From CAYFRC01 sp050946115 (GTDB taxonomy: Bacteria; Bacillota; Clostridia; Christensenellales; Aristaeellaceae): a stretch of DNA of 64,000 bases. The notes under the pieces were generated by a model. It saw only the letters and a list, made by a program, of their open reading frames with translations, was not told the origin of the DNA and did not search any database. Shown in pieces: positions 1 through 8,706 of the stretch (position 1 is its first letter; each line of letters opens with the position of its first letter). The translations under genes and the position numbers were made by a program. The stretch lies in assembly GCA_050946115.1 (NCBI GenBank), contig JBMNUF010000009.1, positions 17,750 through 81,749 of the forward strand. Direction: 5' to 3'.

Positions 1-1092
1 CGTGATGCGCACCCTGTGATGCGCCTCGTACCGGTCGCGCAGCCCCATCAAAATCTCGACGGCCTCCTCGCGCGTCGGTTCGCCCACGAGCACCGTCTGG
101 AACCGCCTCGCGAGGGCGGCATCCTTTTCGATGTGCTTACTGTATTCGGAGATCGAGGTTGCGCCGATCACCTGCAGTTCGCCGCGCGTCAGCATGGGCT
201 TTAGGATCGCCGCCGCGTCGATCGCGCCCTCCGACGCGCCCGCGCCGACGATGGTGTGCAATTCATCGATAAACAGCACGATGTTGCCCGCGTTCAGAAC
301 TTCCTTCATCGTGTTCTTCAGCCGCTCCTCAAACTCGCCGCGGTACTTCGCGCCGGCGAGCATGCCGGGAAGGTCCACCGTCATGATGCGCTTGCCGCGC
401 AGAATCTCGGGGATCGAGCCCTCCGCGATGCGCTGTGCGAGCCCCTCTGCGACGGAGGTCTTGCCGACGCCCGGCTCTCCGATCAACACGGGGTTGTTCT
501 TCGTCCTGCGGGAGAGGATCTGCACGATGCGCTCGATCTCATTTTCTCTGCCGATCACGGGGTCGAGCTCGCCCGCGAGGGCGGCCTTGGTGAGATCGCG
601 CGTATATTGCGCCAGCATCGGCGCATCCTTGCCCTCCGCGCGGAATTTTCCGTCCGCATCCTCGCTGCGCATGTTGCGCAGGATCGTCTCCCGCGCGCGG
701 TTGAGGTCCAGCCCCATTTTCATGAGCACCTGCGCCGCGACGCCCTCCCGTTCGCGCATGAGCGCGAGCAGAAGGTGCTCCGCGCCGATGTAATTGTGCC
801 CCAGCGCCTGCGCCTCTTTTGCGCTCTGCTCCAGAACCTTTTTGCTGCGCGGCGTATAGCTTCCGGGGCGCACCTGCTGCGCGGGTTCGTTTCTGCCGAG
901 CATCGATTCGATCTCGGCGCGCGCCGCGTCCTGCGAGATGTGCTGCAGCGCTTCGCGGCAGGTGCCGGAATCCGACAGCAAACCCAGCAGCAGATGTTCC
1001 GTACCGATATAGTTTCTTCCGAGCTGCCCCGCTTCCTTCGCGGCGGCATTCAGCGCCCTTTGTGCGCGCTCCGTAAATCCTGGAAGTGCCAT
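1..1092 (-). CDS. clpC: ATP-dependent Clp protease ATPase subunit ClpC, N-terminal part (cut by window edge)
   Basis: AAA+ unfoldase that feeds substrates, including arginine-phosphorylated proteins, to ClpP in the cytoplasm. The 364 codons present hold two Clp_N repeats (about residues 5-65 and 80-140; each has an NYIG-EHLLL core), a linker, and the start of the first AAA+ module with Walker A GEPGVGKT at 205-212 and a Walker B-like VLFIDELH stretch near 270. The frame is open to base 1, so the second ATPase domain lies outside the window. The ATG follows a GAAAGGAG ribosome site and sits 42 bases after mcsB, making it the last gene of ctsR-mcsA-mcsB-clpC. The two N-repeats and operon position favour ClpC over ClpB or ClpE. 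Confidence 0.96.
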   Translation of the reverse strand, partial: MALPGFTERAQRALNAAAKEAGQLGRNYIGTEHLLLGLLSDSGTCREALQHISQDAARAEIESMLGRNEPAQQVRPGSYTPRSKKVLEQSAKEAQALGHNYIGAEHLLLALMREREGVAAQVLMKMGLDLNRARETILRNMRSEDADGKFRAEGKDAPMLAQYTRDLTKAALAGELDPVIGRENEIERIVQILSRRTKNNPVLIGEPGVGKTSVAEGLAQRIAEGSIPEILRGKRIMTVDLPGMLAGAKYRGEFEERLKNTMKEVLNAGNIVLFIDELHTIVGAGASEGAIDAAAILKPMLTRGELQVIGATSISEYSKHIEKDAALARRFQTVLVGEPTREEAVEILMGLRDRYEAHHRVRIT

Positions 1093-1134
1093 TTGGAACT
1101 CCTTTCACTTGCCTCTGTCTTCGTATTTCGTATT

Positions 1135-2169
1135 CTAAATGGGTTCGCGCCTTGCGCCCTGCATGGAGATGCGCTTTCTGAGCTGTTCCGCCCTGTACAT
1201 ATCGCCTTCAAGGGTTCGCAATTCGCGCCCCGCCTGCATGCCCAGAGAGGAGGGCTGCAAATCCATCATCATGTTGTCTATCGCCGAAAGCTCTATGCGC
1301 AGCGCGCCCAGGGACGCGCCGAGCCTGAGGTCCGCATATCGGTTCATAAATTCCCGAAGCGACATGAGCCGCGCGTTTCCGCAGATGCCCGCCGAGCGCA
1401 TGATCGAATCCATCAGCGGGATGAATCCGGTCCGCTTCATGTTTTCACGGATGGAGCGCTCCCTGTCCGCGATCTGCAGCGCGGTCGAGGAAACCGTCTT
1501 TATGATGTCGTCCTCGCTCCTGCCGAGCGTCGCCTGATTCGACAGGAGGTACAGTCCCCCCATCGCGTCGCTGCCGCTTCCGTACAGGCCGCGCAGGGAA
1601 AGTCCGATGCGGTTGACGCTTTTGATGATCTGCGGAATCTGCCTTGCGCGGGAGAGGCCGAACAGGTGCATCGTCACCGTCGCGCGAAGCCCCGTGCCGA
1701 CGATCGTCGGCGAGGACGTGAGATACCCCAGCTGCATGTCGAACGCATACGCGGCGCTCGCGCCCATGATTTCGTCCGCATGAAACGCCTTCTTTGCAGC
1801 CTGTTCAAGCTGTAGCCCTTCCAGCAGCCCCTGCAGCCGCAGATGATCCTCCTCGTTCACCATGACGGTGACGGAATCGTCCTCGGAAATCAGCGCCGCA
1901 GCGCGCTGTACGTTCTTCAGAAGGTCGTGCGAAATGAGCTGGTGGTCGAGCAGGCTGCCGCGCTCGTTTTCGCCCATATCCGCCATGCGCCTAACGCGGT
2001 AGTCGCGCGTTTCCCCCGCCGCTTCGAGCGATTCCATCGCGCGGCAGATGCACTCGGCGGCATCGGTATCTGACATGGTTCGGACGAACGGCAGGTCGAG
2101 CCAGTTGCGCGACAGGCGGACGCGTGAGTTGACGACGACGTCCTGTTCGGGCGCCATGTTCTCAGCCAT
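1135..2169 (-). CDS. mcsB: McsB-type protein arginine kinase, with substituted active-site residues
   Basis: Phosphagen-kinase-fold protein of 344 residues. McsB normally phosphorylates arginines to mark proteins for ClpCP. Family motifs are clear: NSRVRLSRN at 14-22, NEEDHLR at 105-111 and a VGTGLR loop at 157-162. Three normally conserved sites differ. The active-site cysteine loop (SCPTN in relatives) reads SSPTI at 152-156, the GLYGEG loop reads GLYGSG at 194-199, and the C-terminal RDxxRA phosphoarginine-sensing motif reads GDMYRA. The kinase may therefore be weak or inactive, or may act only as an adaptor. It overlaps mcsA by 8 bases, so the pair is probably translationally coupled. Family assignment is firm; catalytic activity is doubtful. 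Confidence 0.93.
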   Translation of the reverse strand: MAENMAPEQDVVVNSRVRLSRNWLDLPFVRTMSDTDAAECICRAMESLEAAGETRDYRVRRMADMGENERGSLLDHQLISHDLLKNVQRAAALISEDDSVTVMVNEEDHLRLQGLLEGLQLEQAAKKAFHADEIMGASAAYAFDMQLGYLTSSPTIVGTGLRATVTMHLFGLSRARQIPQIIKSVNRIGLSLRGLYGSGSDAMGGLYLLSNQATLGRSEDDIIKTVSSTALQIADRERSIRENMKRTGFIPLMDSIMRSAGICGNARLMSLREFMNRYADLRLGASLGALRIELSAIDNMMMDLQPSSLGMQAGRELRTLEGDMYRAEQLRKRISMQGARREPI

Positions 2170-2719
2170 TCTCGTCTGCCTCCTCGAGCTCCGATTTGAG
2201 CAGGCGGATTTTGTCGCGCAGTGCCGCCGCCTGTTCGTATTCCTCCTGCGAGATCGCGACGGAGAGCTCCTGCCGGAGCCTTTCGATCTGCACCTTTACC
2301 GTGACGTTTTCGTCCGGGCTCACGGGCACGCGCCCGATGTGCTGCGTCTGCCCGTGTATGCGCTTCAATACGCCGTCGAGCGGCTCTCGAAACGCGCGGT
2401 AGCAGGAGGCGCATCCCAAAAGCCCCGTCTCCCGAAAGCCGTCATACGTCGTTCCGCACTGAAAGCATACGATGTCGTAGCTCTCCTCGCCCGCAAACGC
2501 GAGCTTTCCGATCTCCTGATCCTGCTCCTCTCCGTCCGTAGCGCCGACGGAGCGCAAGACGGTTTCGAGGTCGAACCCGGGCAAATCGAGCCCCGGCAGT
2601 TGTTTGCGCATTTCCATCATGCAGCTTCGGCAGAGGTTTCGCTCTTTTTTTTCGCCGTTCACGATGGTTACGAGCCGAATTTCCGCGGGATTTACGCCGC
2701 ATTCATCACACATCATCAT
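2162..2719 (-). CDS. mcsA: McsA, zinc-finger activator of McsB
   Basis: Protein of 185 residues that in the family binds and activates the arginine kinase McsB. It has two zinc-binding regions: CDEC and CRSC pairs around residues 4-33, then an FQCG and CASC pair around 87-112. A UVR-type helical motif near 140-175 (EEYEQAAALRDKIR) resembles the UvrB/UvrC interaction module. It overlaps mcsB by 8 bases and ctsR by 14 bases. The start with three consecutive Met codons (MMMCDEC) is preceded by a GGAGAG site. All four zinc pairs are intact, unlike the active site of its partner McsB. Confidence 0.95.
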   Translation of the reverse strand: MMMCDECGVNPAEIRLVTIVNGEKKERNLCRSCMMEMRKQLPGLDLPGFDLETVLRSVGATDGEEQDQEIGKLAFAGEESYDIVCFQCGTTYDGFRETGLLGCASCYRAFREPLDGVLKRIHGQTQHIGRVPVSPDENVTVKVQIERLRQELSVAISQEEYEQAAALRDKIRLLKSELEEADENG

Positions 2720-3188
2720 TTTTTCTCTCCTCCCGATTTCGGAATGCCTGCGTCAGCATGCACTTGAGAACCGCCGCGCGCAGGATGTCTTTTGCGGATA
2801 TGGGCAGCGCGAGCGCGTTTTTGCCGACCGCCACGCGCATGAGTTTCGCCTCCGAAAGCGTCACGATGTCGCGCTCGTATACGTGCCGAATGATTGCGAC
2901 CGCCGTATCCTCGTCCACCTGGTTGTCGATGCGCCGAAGGAGCATATCGAGGAGATTGCCGTCCTTCGGCACGGACATGCGAAGCACCTTTACGAAGCCG
3001 CCGCCGCCGCGCTTGCTCTCAATGATATATCCGTGTTCGATGGAAAATCGCGTCGCGAGCACGTAATTGATCTGTGACGGCGCGCAGCCGAAGTGCTGCG
3101 CGAGTTCGTTGCGCTTAAACTCTACCGACGTGTCCCCCGTCATCATTTCCTTGATAAAATTTTCTATGGTATCCGAAAGTCTGCTCAT
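2706..3188 (-). CDS. ctsR: CtsR, repressor of class III stress genes
   Basis: Winged-helix repressor of clp genes, 160 residues from the chosen start. The N-terminal DNA-binding part shows SRLSDTIENFIKEM, then NELAQHFGCAPSQINYVL and the GGGGF wing with its glycine run near residue 60. The C-terminal dimerisation domain is complete. Of two in-frame ATGs (3194 and 3188), the second is chosen because GAGGG directly abuts the first but lies 6 bases from the second. It heads the ctsR-mcsA-mcsB-clpC operon, and a matching CtsR operator lies between its -10 box and its ribosome site, implying autorepression. Confidence 0.96.
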   Translation of the reverse strand: MSRLSDTIENFIKEMMTGDTSVEFKRNELAQHFGCAPSQINYVLATRFSIEHGYIIESKRGGGGFVKVLRMSVPKDGNLLDMLLRRIDNQVDEDTAVAIIRHVYERDIVTLSEAKLMRVAVGKNALALPISAKDILRAAVLKCMLTQAFRNREERKNDDV

Positions 3189-3199
3189 GATCATCCCTC

Positions 3200-3216
3200 T
3201 TTGACTATTCCTGACT
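3200..3216 (-). promoter_or_regulatory. CtsR operator
   Basis: Minus-strand heptads AGTCAGG and AGTCAAA separated by AAT match the CtsR consensus RGTCAAA-NAN-RGTCAAA; the first half has two mismatches. The site starts 2 bases after the -10 box and ends next to the ribosome site of ctsR, so a bound repressor would block initiation. Confidence 0.85.
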
Positions 3217-3218
3217 TT

Positions 3219-3247
3219 ATTATACTGGCATACGCCGGCAAATGCAA
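3219..3247 (-). promoter_or_regulatory. Promoter of the ctsR-mcsA-mcsB-clpC operon
   Basis: Minus strand: -35 TTGCAT (3247-3242), 17-base spacer, -10 TATAAT (3224-3219). Transcription should start near 3212, giving a leader of about 24 bases that contains the CtsR operator and the ribosome site. Confidence 0.8.
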
Positions 3248-3318
3248 GCCCTTTGCGATGATTTAACCTTACTTCCCCCGATATTGTGGTATACTCCTGC
3301 GATATGGGAGAAAAAAAT

Positions 3319-3349
3319 GTGACACAACCCCGTCCCCTTATGTTATAAT
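3319..3349 (+). promoter_or_regulatory. Probable promoter of the moxR operon
   Basis: A perfect TATAAT lies at 3344-3349, 22 bases before moxR. The best -35 candidate is GTGACA at 3319-3324 with a long 19-base spacer, so the -10 box is convincing and the -35 is not. Confidence 0.5.
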
Positions 3350-3371
3350 GCTTCCATGAGGTGAATGCGAT

Positions 3372-4328
3372 ATGAAGTATACGGAAATCCGCTCCCTGGC
3401 GAACCGCCTGCGCGAAAACATCGGGAAGGTGCTCGTCGGCGGAGACGATACGGTGGAAATGCTCCTGTGCGCCTTAATCGCGAAGGGGCACGTCCTCTTG
3501 GAGGATGTGCCCGGCACGGGCAAGACCGTGCTGGCAAAATCCCTCGCGAAGTCGTTGGATGTGTCCTTTTCGCGCATTCAGTTTACACCGGATCTTTTGC
3601 CCGGCGACGTGACGGGGCTGAGCGTCTATAACGCGAAGGCGGGCGAATTCTCGTTCCGACCCGGACCCGTCTTTACGAACGTTTTGCTCGCGGACGAGAT
3701 CAACCGCGCGACGCCGAGGACGCAGTCCTCCCTCTTGGAGTGCATGGAGGAACGGCAGGTGACGCTCGACGGCGTCACGCGCAAGCTCGACGAGCCCTTC
3801 GTCGTCATCGCGACGCAAAACCCCGTAGAGACGCAGGGCACCTTCCCGCTGCCCGAGGCGCAGCTCGACCGCTTTTTGATGCGGCTGAAGCCCGGCTACC
3901 CCACCTCGGCAAACGCGGTCGAAATCCTCTCGCGCTTCATCCGAAATGATCCGCTCGCGTCTCTTGCGCCCTGCGCGACGAAGCAGGACATTTTGGGTGC
4001 GCAGTCCGCCTTTTCCGAGGCGCACGTATCGCAGGCAGTGCTCGAATACATCGTAGCCATCGCCGAAACCACGAGGAAGCTCGAAAACGTGCAGTTGGGC
4101 GTAAGCCCGCGCGGCACGCTCGCCCTCATGCGCGCGAGCCAGGCGCTGGCGCTCATCCGCGGGCGCGATTATGTGACGCCGGACGACGTGAAATACCTCG
4201 CCGTGCCCGTGCTCGCGCACAGGGTGATCGTACGGGGGCTGTACGGGCGCACGGGGCAGGCGGAACAGGCGATCCGCGACGCGCTCGACATGACCGCCGC
4301 GCCGACGGAAGACCCCAAGGAGGCGTAA
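3372..4328 (+). CDS. MoxR-family AAA+ ATPase
   Basis: Cytoplasmic AAA+ chaperone-like ATPase of 318 residues. MoxR proteins act with DUF58 partners in assembling or maturing extracytoplasmic or metal-containing complexes. Walker A is VPGTGKT at 46-52, Walker B is LLADEINRATP near 112-122, and a sensor-1 TQNP follows near 155. The C-terminal lid is present. The ATG follows GAGGTG by 7 bases. Only one base separates its stop from the GTG of the DUF58 gene, and the order moxR-DUF58-membrane protein is a widespread conserved cluster. The target complex cannot be told from the sequence. Confidence 0.93.
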   Translation: MKYTEIRSLANRLRENIGKVLVGGDDTVEMLLCALIAKGHVLLEDVPGTGKTVLAKSLAKSLDVSFSRIQFTPDLLPGDVTGLSVYNAKAGEFSFRPGPVFTNVLLADEINRATPRTQSSLLECMEERQVTLDGVTRKLDEPFVVIATQNPVETQGTFPLPEAQLDRFLMRLKPGYPTSANAVEILSRFIRNDPLASLAPCATKQDILGAQSAFSEAHVSQAVLEYIVAIAETTRKLENVQLGVSPRGTLALMRASQALALIRGRDYVTPDDVKYLAVPVLAHRVIVRGLYGRTGQAEQAIRDALDMTAAPTEDPKEA

Positions 4329-4329
4329 G

Positions 4330-5421
4330 GTGAACGCCCTTTGGCTTTTGTTTGTGGCAGCGGCGCTCGCGTTCGCGCAGGCGCTGGTGTTTTCGCTGTT
4401 CAACCTGCGCGGGCTGACCTATTCGCGCGCCTTCGACCGCAAGAGCGCCCATGAGGGCGAACAGGTCGAACTGATCGAAATTCTGCACAACCGAAAGCCC
4501 CTGCCCGTGCCGTGGCTCCGCGCCGAATCGCGCATATCGCCCAATTTGCAGTTTGGAAAGCTCAAGGCCGAGGAGCGCGAAATCAGCGGCGACAGGTTCC
4601 ACAAATCGCTGTTCTTTCTCGCGCCGTATTCGAAGGTCACGCGAAGGCACGGCGTCACTTGCCTCAGGCGCGGCTATTACCCCGTGGGCAGCGTCGCGCT
4701 GACGGCGAGCGATCTGTTCGCACTCACCGTCAAGAGCAGGCAGCAGGATTTGCAGGGCGCGCTGTTTGTGTACCCGCGCCTCCTCTCGGAGGACGAATTG
4801 GAGACGCCCTCCTCGCGCTGGCAGGGCGATATGTCCGTCAGGCGCTGGATCGCGCCCGACCCGTTTTTGACGGCGGGCATCCGCGGCTATCTGCCGGGCG
4901 ATGCGCTGCGCGACATCCATTGGGGCGCGACCGCGCGCACGGGGCAGCTTCAGGTCAAGGTGCGGGATTACACTGCCGACCCGCGCGCGATGGTGCTTCT
5001 GAACGTACAGGCGACGGAAAACCAGTGGAACGACTTGATGGACTATGAGCAGGAGGAGATCGAGCAGGGGCTTCGCATCGCGGCGACGCTCTGCATGCGC
5101 GCGCTCGAATGCGGCGTGGATGCGGGCTTCGGCACGAATGCCTGCCTTCTGGGCGAAGAGGGGCAGCGCAAAAGCGTGGTCGTGATGCCGTCGAGGGCTT
5201 CGGGGCAGGATACGCTGCTGCTCGAAACCATGGCGCGCCTCGTCATTCATAGGGAGCTCAATTTTACGACGTTTCTGGACGGGCTTTCGACCGTCGCCGA
5301 TACGGATATCCTGATTTTATCCATGTACGATTCCGAGGCGATCCGCGAAAAGATCGCCATGCTGAAGGGCAACGGCAACAGCGTGGAACTGCTTCCGCTC
5401 CGAAGGGAGGCTGCCGTATGA
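4330..5421 (+). CDS. DUF58 domain protein, partner of MoxR
   Basis: Protein of 363 residues with one N-terminal hydrophobic segment (about residues 2-22) and a long C-terminal domain. The DUF58 signature region is YLPGDALRDIHWGATARTG near 190-208. The fold after it is predicted to be von Willebrand A-like in this family. The start is GTG, 6 bases after AAGGAGG. The gene is tightly coupled to moxR upstream and overlaps the next gene by 4 bases (ATGA). Its probable role is a membrane-anchored substrate or adaptor for the MoxR ATPase; the specific process is unknown. Confidence 0.9.
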   Translation: MNALWLLFVAAALAFAQALVFSLFNLRGLTYSRAFDRKSAHEGEQVELIEILHNRKPLPVPWLRAESRISPNLQFGKLKAEEREISGDRFHKSLFFLAPYSKVTRRHGVTCLRRGYYPVGSVALTASDLFALTVKSRQQDLQGALFVYPRLLSEDELETPSSRWQGDMSVRRWIAPDPFLTAGIRGYLPGDALRDIHWGATARTGQLQVKVRDYTADPRAMVLLNVQATENQWNDLMDYEQEEIEQGLRIAATLCMRALECGVDAGFGTNACLLGEEGQRKSVVVMPSRASGQDTLLLETMARLVIHRELNFTTFLDGLSTVADTDILILSMYDSEAIREKIAMLKGNGNSVELLPLRREAAV

Positions 5422-6806
5422 GGCGCATATTGAAAACGCTTTTGCACGCGCTTGCGGGCGCGCTTTGCGTCGCGCCCGTCTACGTTTTGATCGCGTGCGA
5501 AGGGCTGTATTACGCGCCGTGGGCGTTTTTGATGCCGCTTTTTACGGCGCTCCTCGCCGTCGCATTTTCCTTCGTGCCCGGAAAGATCGGAAACAGGCGC
5601 AGGGAGGTTACGATCTTCGCGCCTTCCTCCTCGGGCGGGGATCCGAACCCCGACAGGGAAAGGCCTGTCGAAGAGGTGCGCATGAAGGGGATCAGCATCC
5701 CGCTCAGGTTCCCCATCGTCCTCCTTTTTGGGCTTACAATATCCGCCTTGCAGCTTTGTGATGCGCATTTCGCGCAGGTTTCGATTGCGGCGAAAATCCT
5801 CGCCGCCCTGTGCGGCTTGTGGGGCATCGTTTTCCTTTCGCGCGATGTCGTGGCGGACGATCCCCTCTTTGGGGGCGTGCGCGGCGTGGCCGTCGGCATG
5901 GTTTTGTACGCGGTCGCATCTCTTGCCGCATTCTTCGTCAAGAGCGAACGGCTAAACGACTGCCTTTTGGGGCTCGTCTGCCTGTTTTTGCTCATGTGCG
6001 GCGTTTTGCTCAACGACGAATCGCTCGCCGTGGGCGTATCGAGCATGCAGCGCAAAAACCCGCCGCGCTCCATCGTGCGCAGAAACCGCGCGATCCTCGC
6101 GCTCTTTGCCGTCGTCGCAGCCCTGGTCGCGTACTTTGACAAGGTCCGTGAGGGCGCGGAGGCAGTCGGAAGTGCGCTCTGGCGCGCACTGCTCGCGGTC
6201 ATCCGCTTCCTGATGCAGCTGTACCCGATGTCCGAACGCGCGGGCGGCGGCAACATGGGCGGGGGTGATCTGTTCGGCGCCTTGGAGGGCGGGGAAACCG
6301 CGCCCTTCTGGCGGTTCATGGAAAAAGTCGCCGTCGTCCTCGCAACCGTCATCGGATGCGCGCTGCTGCTCCTCCTCTTCCGAGCAATCTATCAAAAACT
6401 GCGCGCGCTTTTGCGGATACTGATCGCAAAACTGCGCGAACTTTCCGACTCCATGAGCGAAGACTACCGCGACGAGACGGAGAGCCTCTTCGACACGGAG
6501 GACGTGCGCGAAGCGCTTCGGGAGAGCGTCGTCAGGCGGTTGCGGCGCGTATTCGCGCGCGGCAAAAAATGGGAGGCGATGGATCTGCGCGAAAGGGCGC
6601 GGCACATCGTAAAGCGGCTATACAAAAAGTACGAGCAGGCGATCCCGCGCCTTTCGAGCCGAACCGCGCGCGAAGCGCTGTCCGAAATCCCGGTGCAGGG
6701 CGCGGACAAAGACGCGCTCATCGAACAATACGAAATCGCGCGCTACAGCAAAGACGAACCGAACGGGGCGCTGCTCGAACAGCTGAAAAAGGCGGTGGGC
6801 GCATGA
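5418..6806 (+). CDS. Multi-pass membrane protein with DUF4129-like C-terminus
   Basis: Protein of 462 residues with about seven hydrophobic segments: two near 8-50, a group near 100-185, one near 215-235 and one near 310-340. A highly charged cytoplasmic tail (about 345-462) resembles the DUF4129 tail found on transglutaminase-like partners of MoxR/DUF58. No transglutaminase Cys-His-Asp core is visible, so this looks like the membrane and tail portions only, a shorter version of the usual TgpA-type third gene. It starts inside the DUF58 stop and its own stop overlaps the uvrC start, so all four genes are one coupled unit. Confidence 0.75.
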   Translation: MRRILKTLLHALAGALCVAPVYVLIACEGLYYAPWAFLMPLFTALLAVAFSFVPGKIGNRRREVTIFAPSSSGGDPNPDRERPVEEVRMKGISIPLRFPIVLLFGLTISALQLCDAHFAQVSIAAKILAALCGLWGIVFLSRDVVADDPLFGGVRGVAVGMVLYAVASLAAFFVKSERLNDCLLGLVCLFLLMCGVLLNDESLAVGVSSMQRKNPPRSIVRRNRAILALFAVVAALVAYFDKVREGAEAVGSALWRALLAVIRFLMQLYPMSERAGGGNMGGGDLFGALEGGETAPFWRFMEKVAVVLATVIGCALLLLLFRAIYQKLRALLRILIAKLRELSDSMSEDYRDETESLFDTEDVREALRESVVRRLRRVFARGKKWEAMDLRERARHIVKRLYKKYEQAIPRLSSRTAREALSEIPVQGADKDALIEQYEIARYSKDEPNGALLEQLKKAVGA

Positions 6807-8662
6807 CGGAACAGGTCGAATTCAAGCTCCGCCACCTTCCCGACTCCCCCGGCTGCTACATTATGAAGTCCGAAGGCAAGATCATCTACGTCGGCAAGGC
6901 GAAAAACCTGAAGAACCGCGTGCGGCAGTATTTTCACGGGAACAGGGGGCATTCGCCCAAGGTCCTGTCGATGGTCGAAAAGATCGACGATTTCGATACG
7001 GTGCTCGTGGACAGCGAACTGGAAGCGCTGATGTTGGAGAGCAACCTCATCAAGCTGCACCGCCCGTATTACAACATCCTGCTCAAGGACGACAAGCACT
7101 ACCCCTTCCTGTCGTTTGACGAACGGGAGGATTTTCCGCTCTTGCGCATGCGGCGCAAGCAGGAAAAGGACGGTGCGCGCTATTTCGGTCCCTTCCCCGG
7201 CGCGACGATGGCGCTCGACCTCGTCCGCGCGCTGTTCCCGCTCAGGCGCTGCGCGCGCCTGCCCGAGCCGAATCCCGCAAACCGCGGCTGCATCTACGCG
7301 CAGACGGGGCAATGCATGGCGCCCTGCAAAGGGCGCGTGACGCGCGGGGAGTACCACGAAATGCTACGCGAGCTCGCCGATTTTTTGAGCGGGCGCAGCG
7401 ATAAGGCGATTGCATCCCTGCGCGAACGCATGGCGGAGGCCGCCCGCCTCATGCAGTACGAGCTCGCGGCGGAACTGCGCGACAGAATCAAGGCCGCCGA
7501 ACAGCTCACGCAGGGGCAAAAGGCGATCATCACCTCGGGCGGAGATATGGACGCAGTCGCGACCGTTCCCGAGGGCGCGAACGCGCTCGTGCAGATGCTC
7601 TACGTGCGCGGCGGAAGGCTCCTCGGCAGCGAACATTTTGTCCTGCCCCGCTCCGGCGACGAAAGCGCGGGCGCGGTGCTCACTTCGTTTCTCCTGCAGT
7701 GGTACGCGGACAGCGGCGACATCCCAAGAACCATTCTCCTGAGTGACCCCGCGGACGATGCGGAAACGCTCGAACAGCTGCTTTCCGAAAGCAGGGGCGG
7801 CACCGTCTCCCTTCACGTTCCGCAGCGCGGCGAAAAAAAGAAGCTCACCGACATGGCGCGCAAAAACATCCTCGATATCGCGCAAAAGCGCGCGGAAAAG
7901 CTCTCCCGCAGCTACCAGCGCACGACGGGCGCGCTCGAAGAGCTCGCGAGCGAACTGGGGTTGCCCGAGGTACCGCGCCGCATCGAAGGGTTCGACATCT
8001 CCAACACGCAGGGCGCGCAGTCGGTCGGCTCGATGGTCGTGTCCATCGACGGCGTCGCGGCGAAAAAGCAGTATCGGCATTTCCTCATCAAAACCGTGGA
8101 GGGCGCGAACGACTTTGCCTCCATGCGCGAGGTGATCTCGAGGCGCTTCCGCCACGGGCTCGCGGAAAAGGCGGAGCGCGAGGCAAAGGGCGAGGACGTG
8201 CGGCTCGGCAAATTCTCCGACATGCCCGATCTGATATTGATCGACGGCGGCATCGGGCAGTTGCGCGAAGCGATCGCTGCCATGCGCGAGGAGGGCGGCG
8301 ATGTGCCGATGTTCGGGCTCGCCGAGCGCATCGACGAGATCATCCTGCCCTACGGCGACGAGACGCTGCTGCTCGACAGGCACAGCGAGGCGCTGCACCT
8401 CATCGAGCGCCTGCGCGACGAGGCGCACAGGTTCGGCATCACGCACCACCGAAAGCTGCGCGCGAAGGTCTCCATGCGCTCGAAGTTGGACGGCATTCCC
8501 GGCATCGGCGCGAAAAAAAAGCAGGCGCTGATCCGCCATTTCCGAACCGTGGAGGCCGTGAAAAATGCCTCCGTCGAAGAGTTGTGCGAGGTGCCGGGCA
8601 TATCGACCAAGCTCGCCGAGGTCGTATATCGGCACTTCCACGGCGAAGGGCAGTCCGTGTAA
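6803..8662 (+). CDS. uvrC: UvrC, excinuclease ABC subunit C
   Basis: Nucleotide-excision repair endonuclease, 619 residues, about the family length. It has an N-terminal GIY-YIG nuclease domain (SPGCYIMKSEGKIIYVGKAKN at about 13-33), a cysteine cluster with GQCMAPC near 170, a UVR motif near 205-240 for UvrB contact, and an RNase H-like second nuclease domain with GFDISNTQG and LILIDGG motifs. Tandem helix-hairpin-helix motifs end the protein (IPGIGAKKK and VPGISTKLA). The start at 6803 overlaps the preceding stop (ATGA); the frame is open further upstream but that part lies over the membrane-protein gene and is not UvrC-like. Linkage of uvrC to a moxR operon looks incidental. Confidence 0.97.
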   Translation: MTEQVEFKLRHLPDSPGCYIMKSEGKIIYVGKAKNLKNRVRQYFHGNRGHSPKVLSMVEKIDDFDTVLVDSELEALMLESNLIKLHRPYYNILLKDDKHYPFLSFDEREDFPLLRMRRKQEKDGARYFGPFPGATMALDLVRALFPLRRCARLPEPNPANRGCIYAQTGQCMAPCKGRVTRGEYHEMLRELADFLSGRSDKAIASLRERMAEAARLMQYELAAELRDRIKAAEQLTQGQKAIITSGGDMDAVATVPEGANALVQMLYVRGGRLLGSEHFVLPRSGDESAGAVLTSFLLQWYADSGDIPRTILLSDPADDAETLEQLLSESRGGTVSLHVPQRGEKKKLTDMARKNILDIAQKRAEKLSRSYQRTTGALEELASELGLPEVPRRIEGFDISNTQGAQSVGSMVVSIDGVAAKKQYRHFLIKTVEGANDFASMREVISRRFRHGLAEKAEREAKGEDVRLGKFSDMPDLILIDGGIGQLREAIAAMREEGGDVPMFGLAERIDEIILPYGDETLLLDRHSEALHLIERLRDEAHRFGITHHRKLRAKVSMRSKLDGIPGIGAKKKQALIRHFRTVEAVKNASVEELCEVPGISTKLAEVVYRHFHGEGQSV

Positions 8663-8706
8663 GCATTTACAAAGCACTTGGCGCGATACAGGCATATTCC
8701 ATGCGC

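Noticed and set aside
6356..6802. N-terminal extension of uvrC by 149 codons
   Set aside because: Lies over the upstream membrane-protein gene and is Arg-rich without UvrC similarity; the ATGA overlap start at 6803 gives the normal length.
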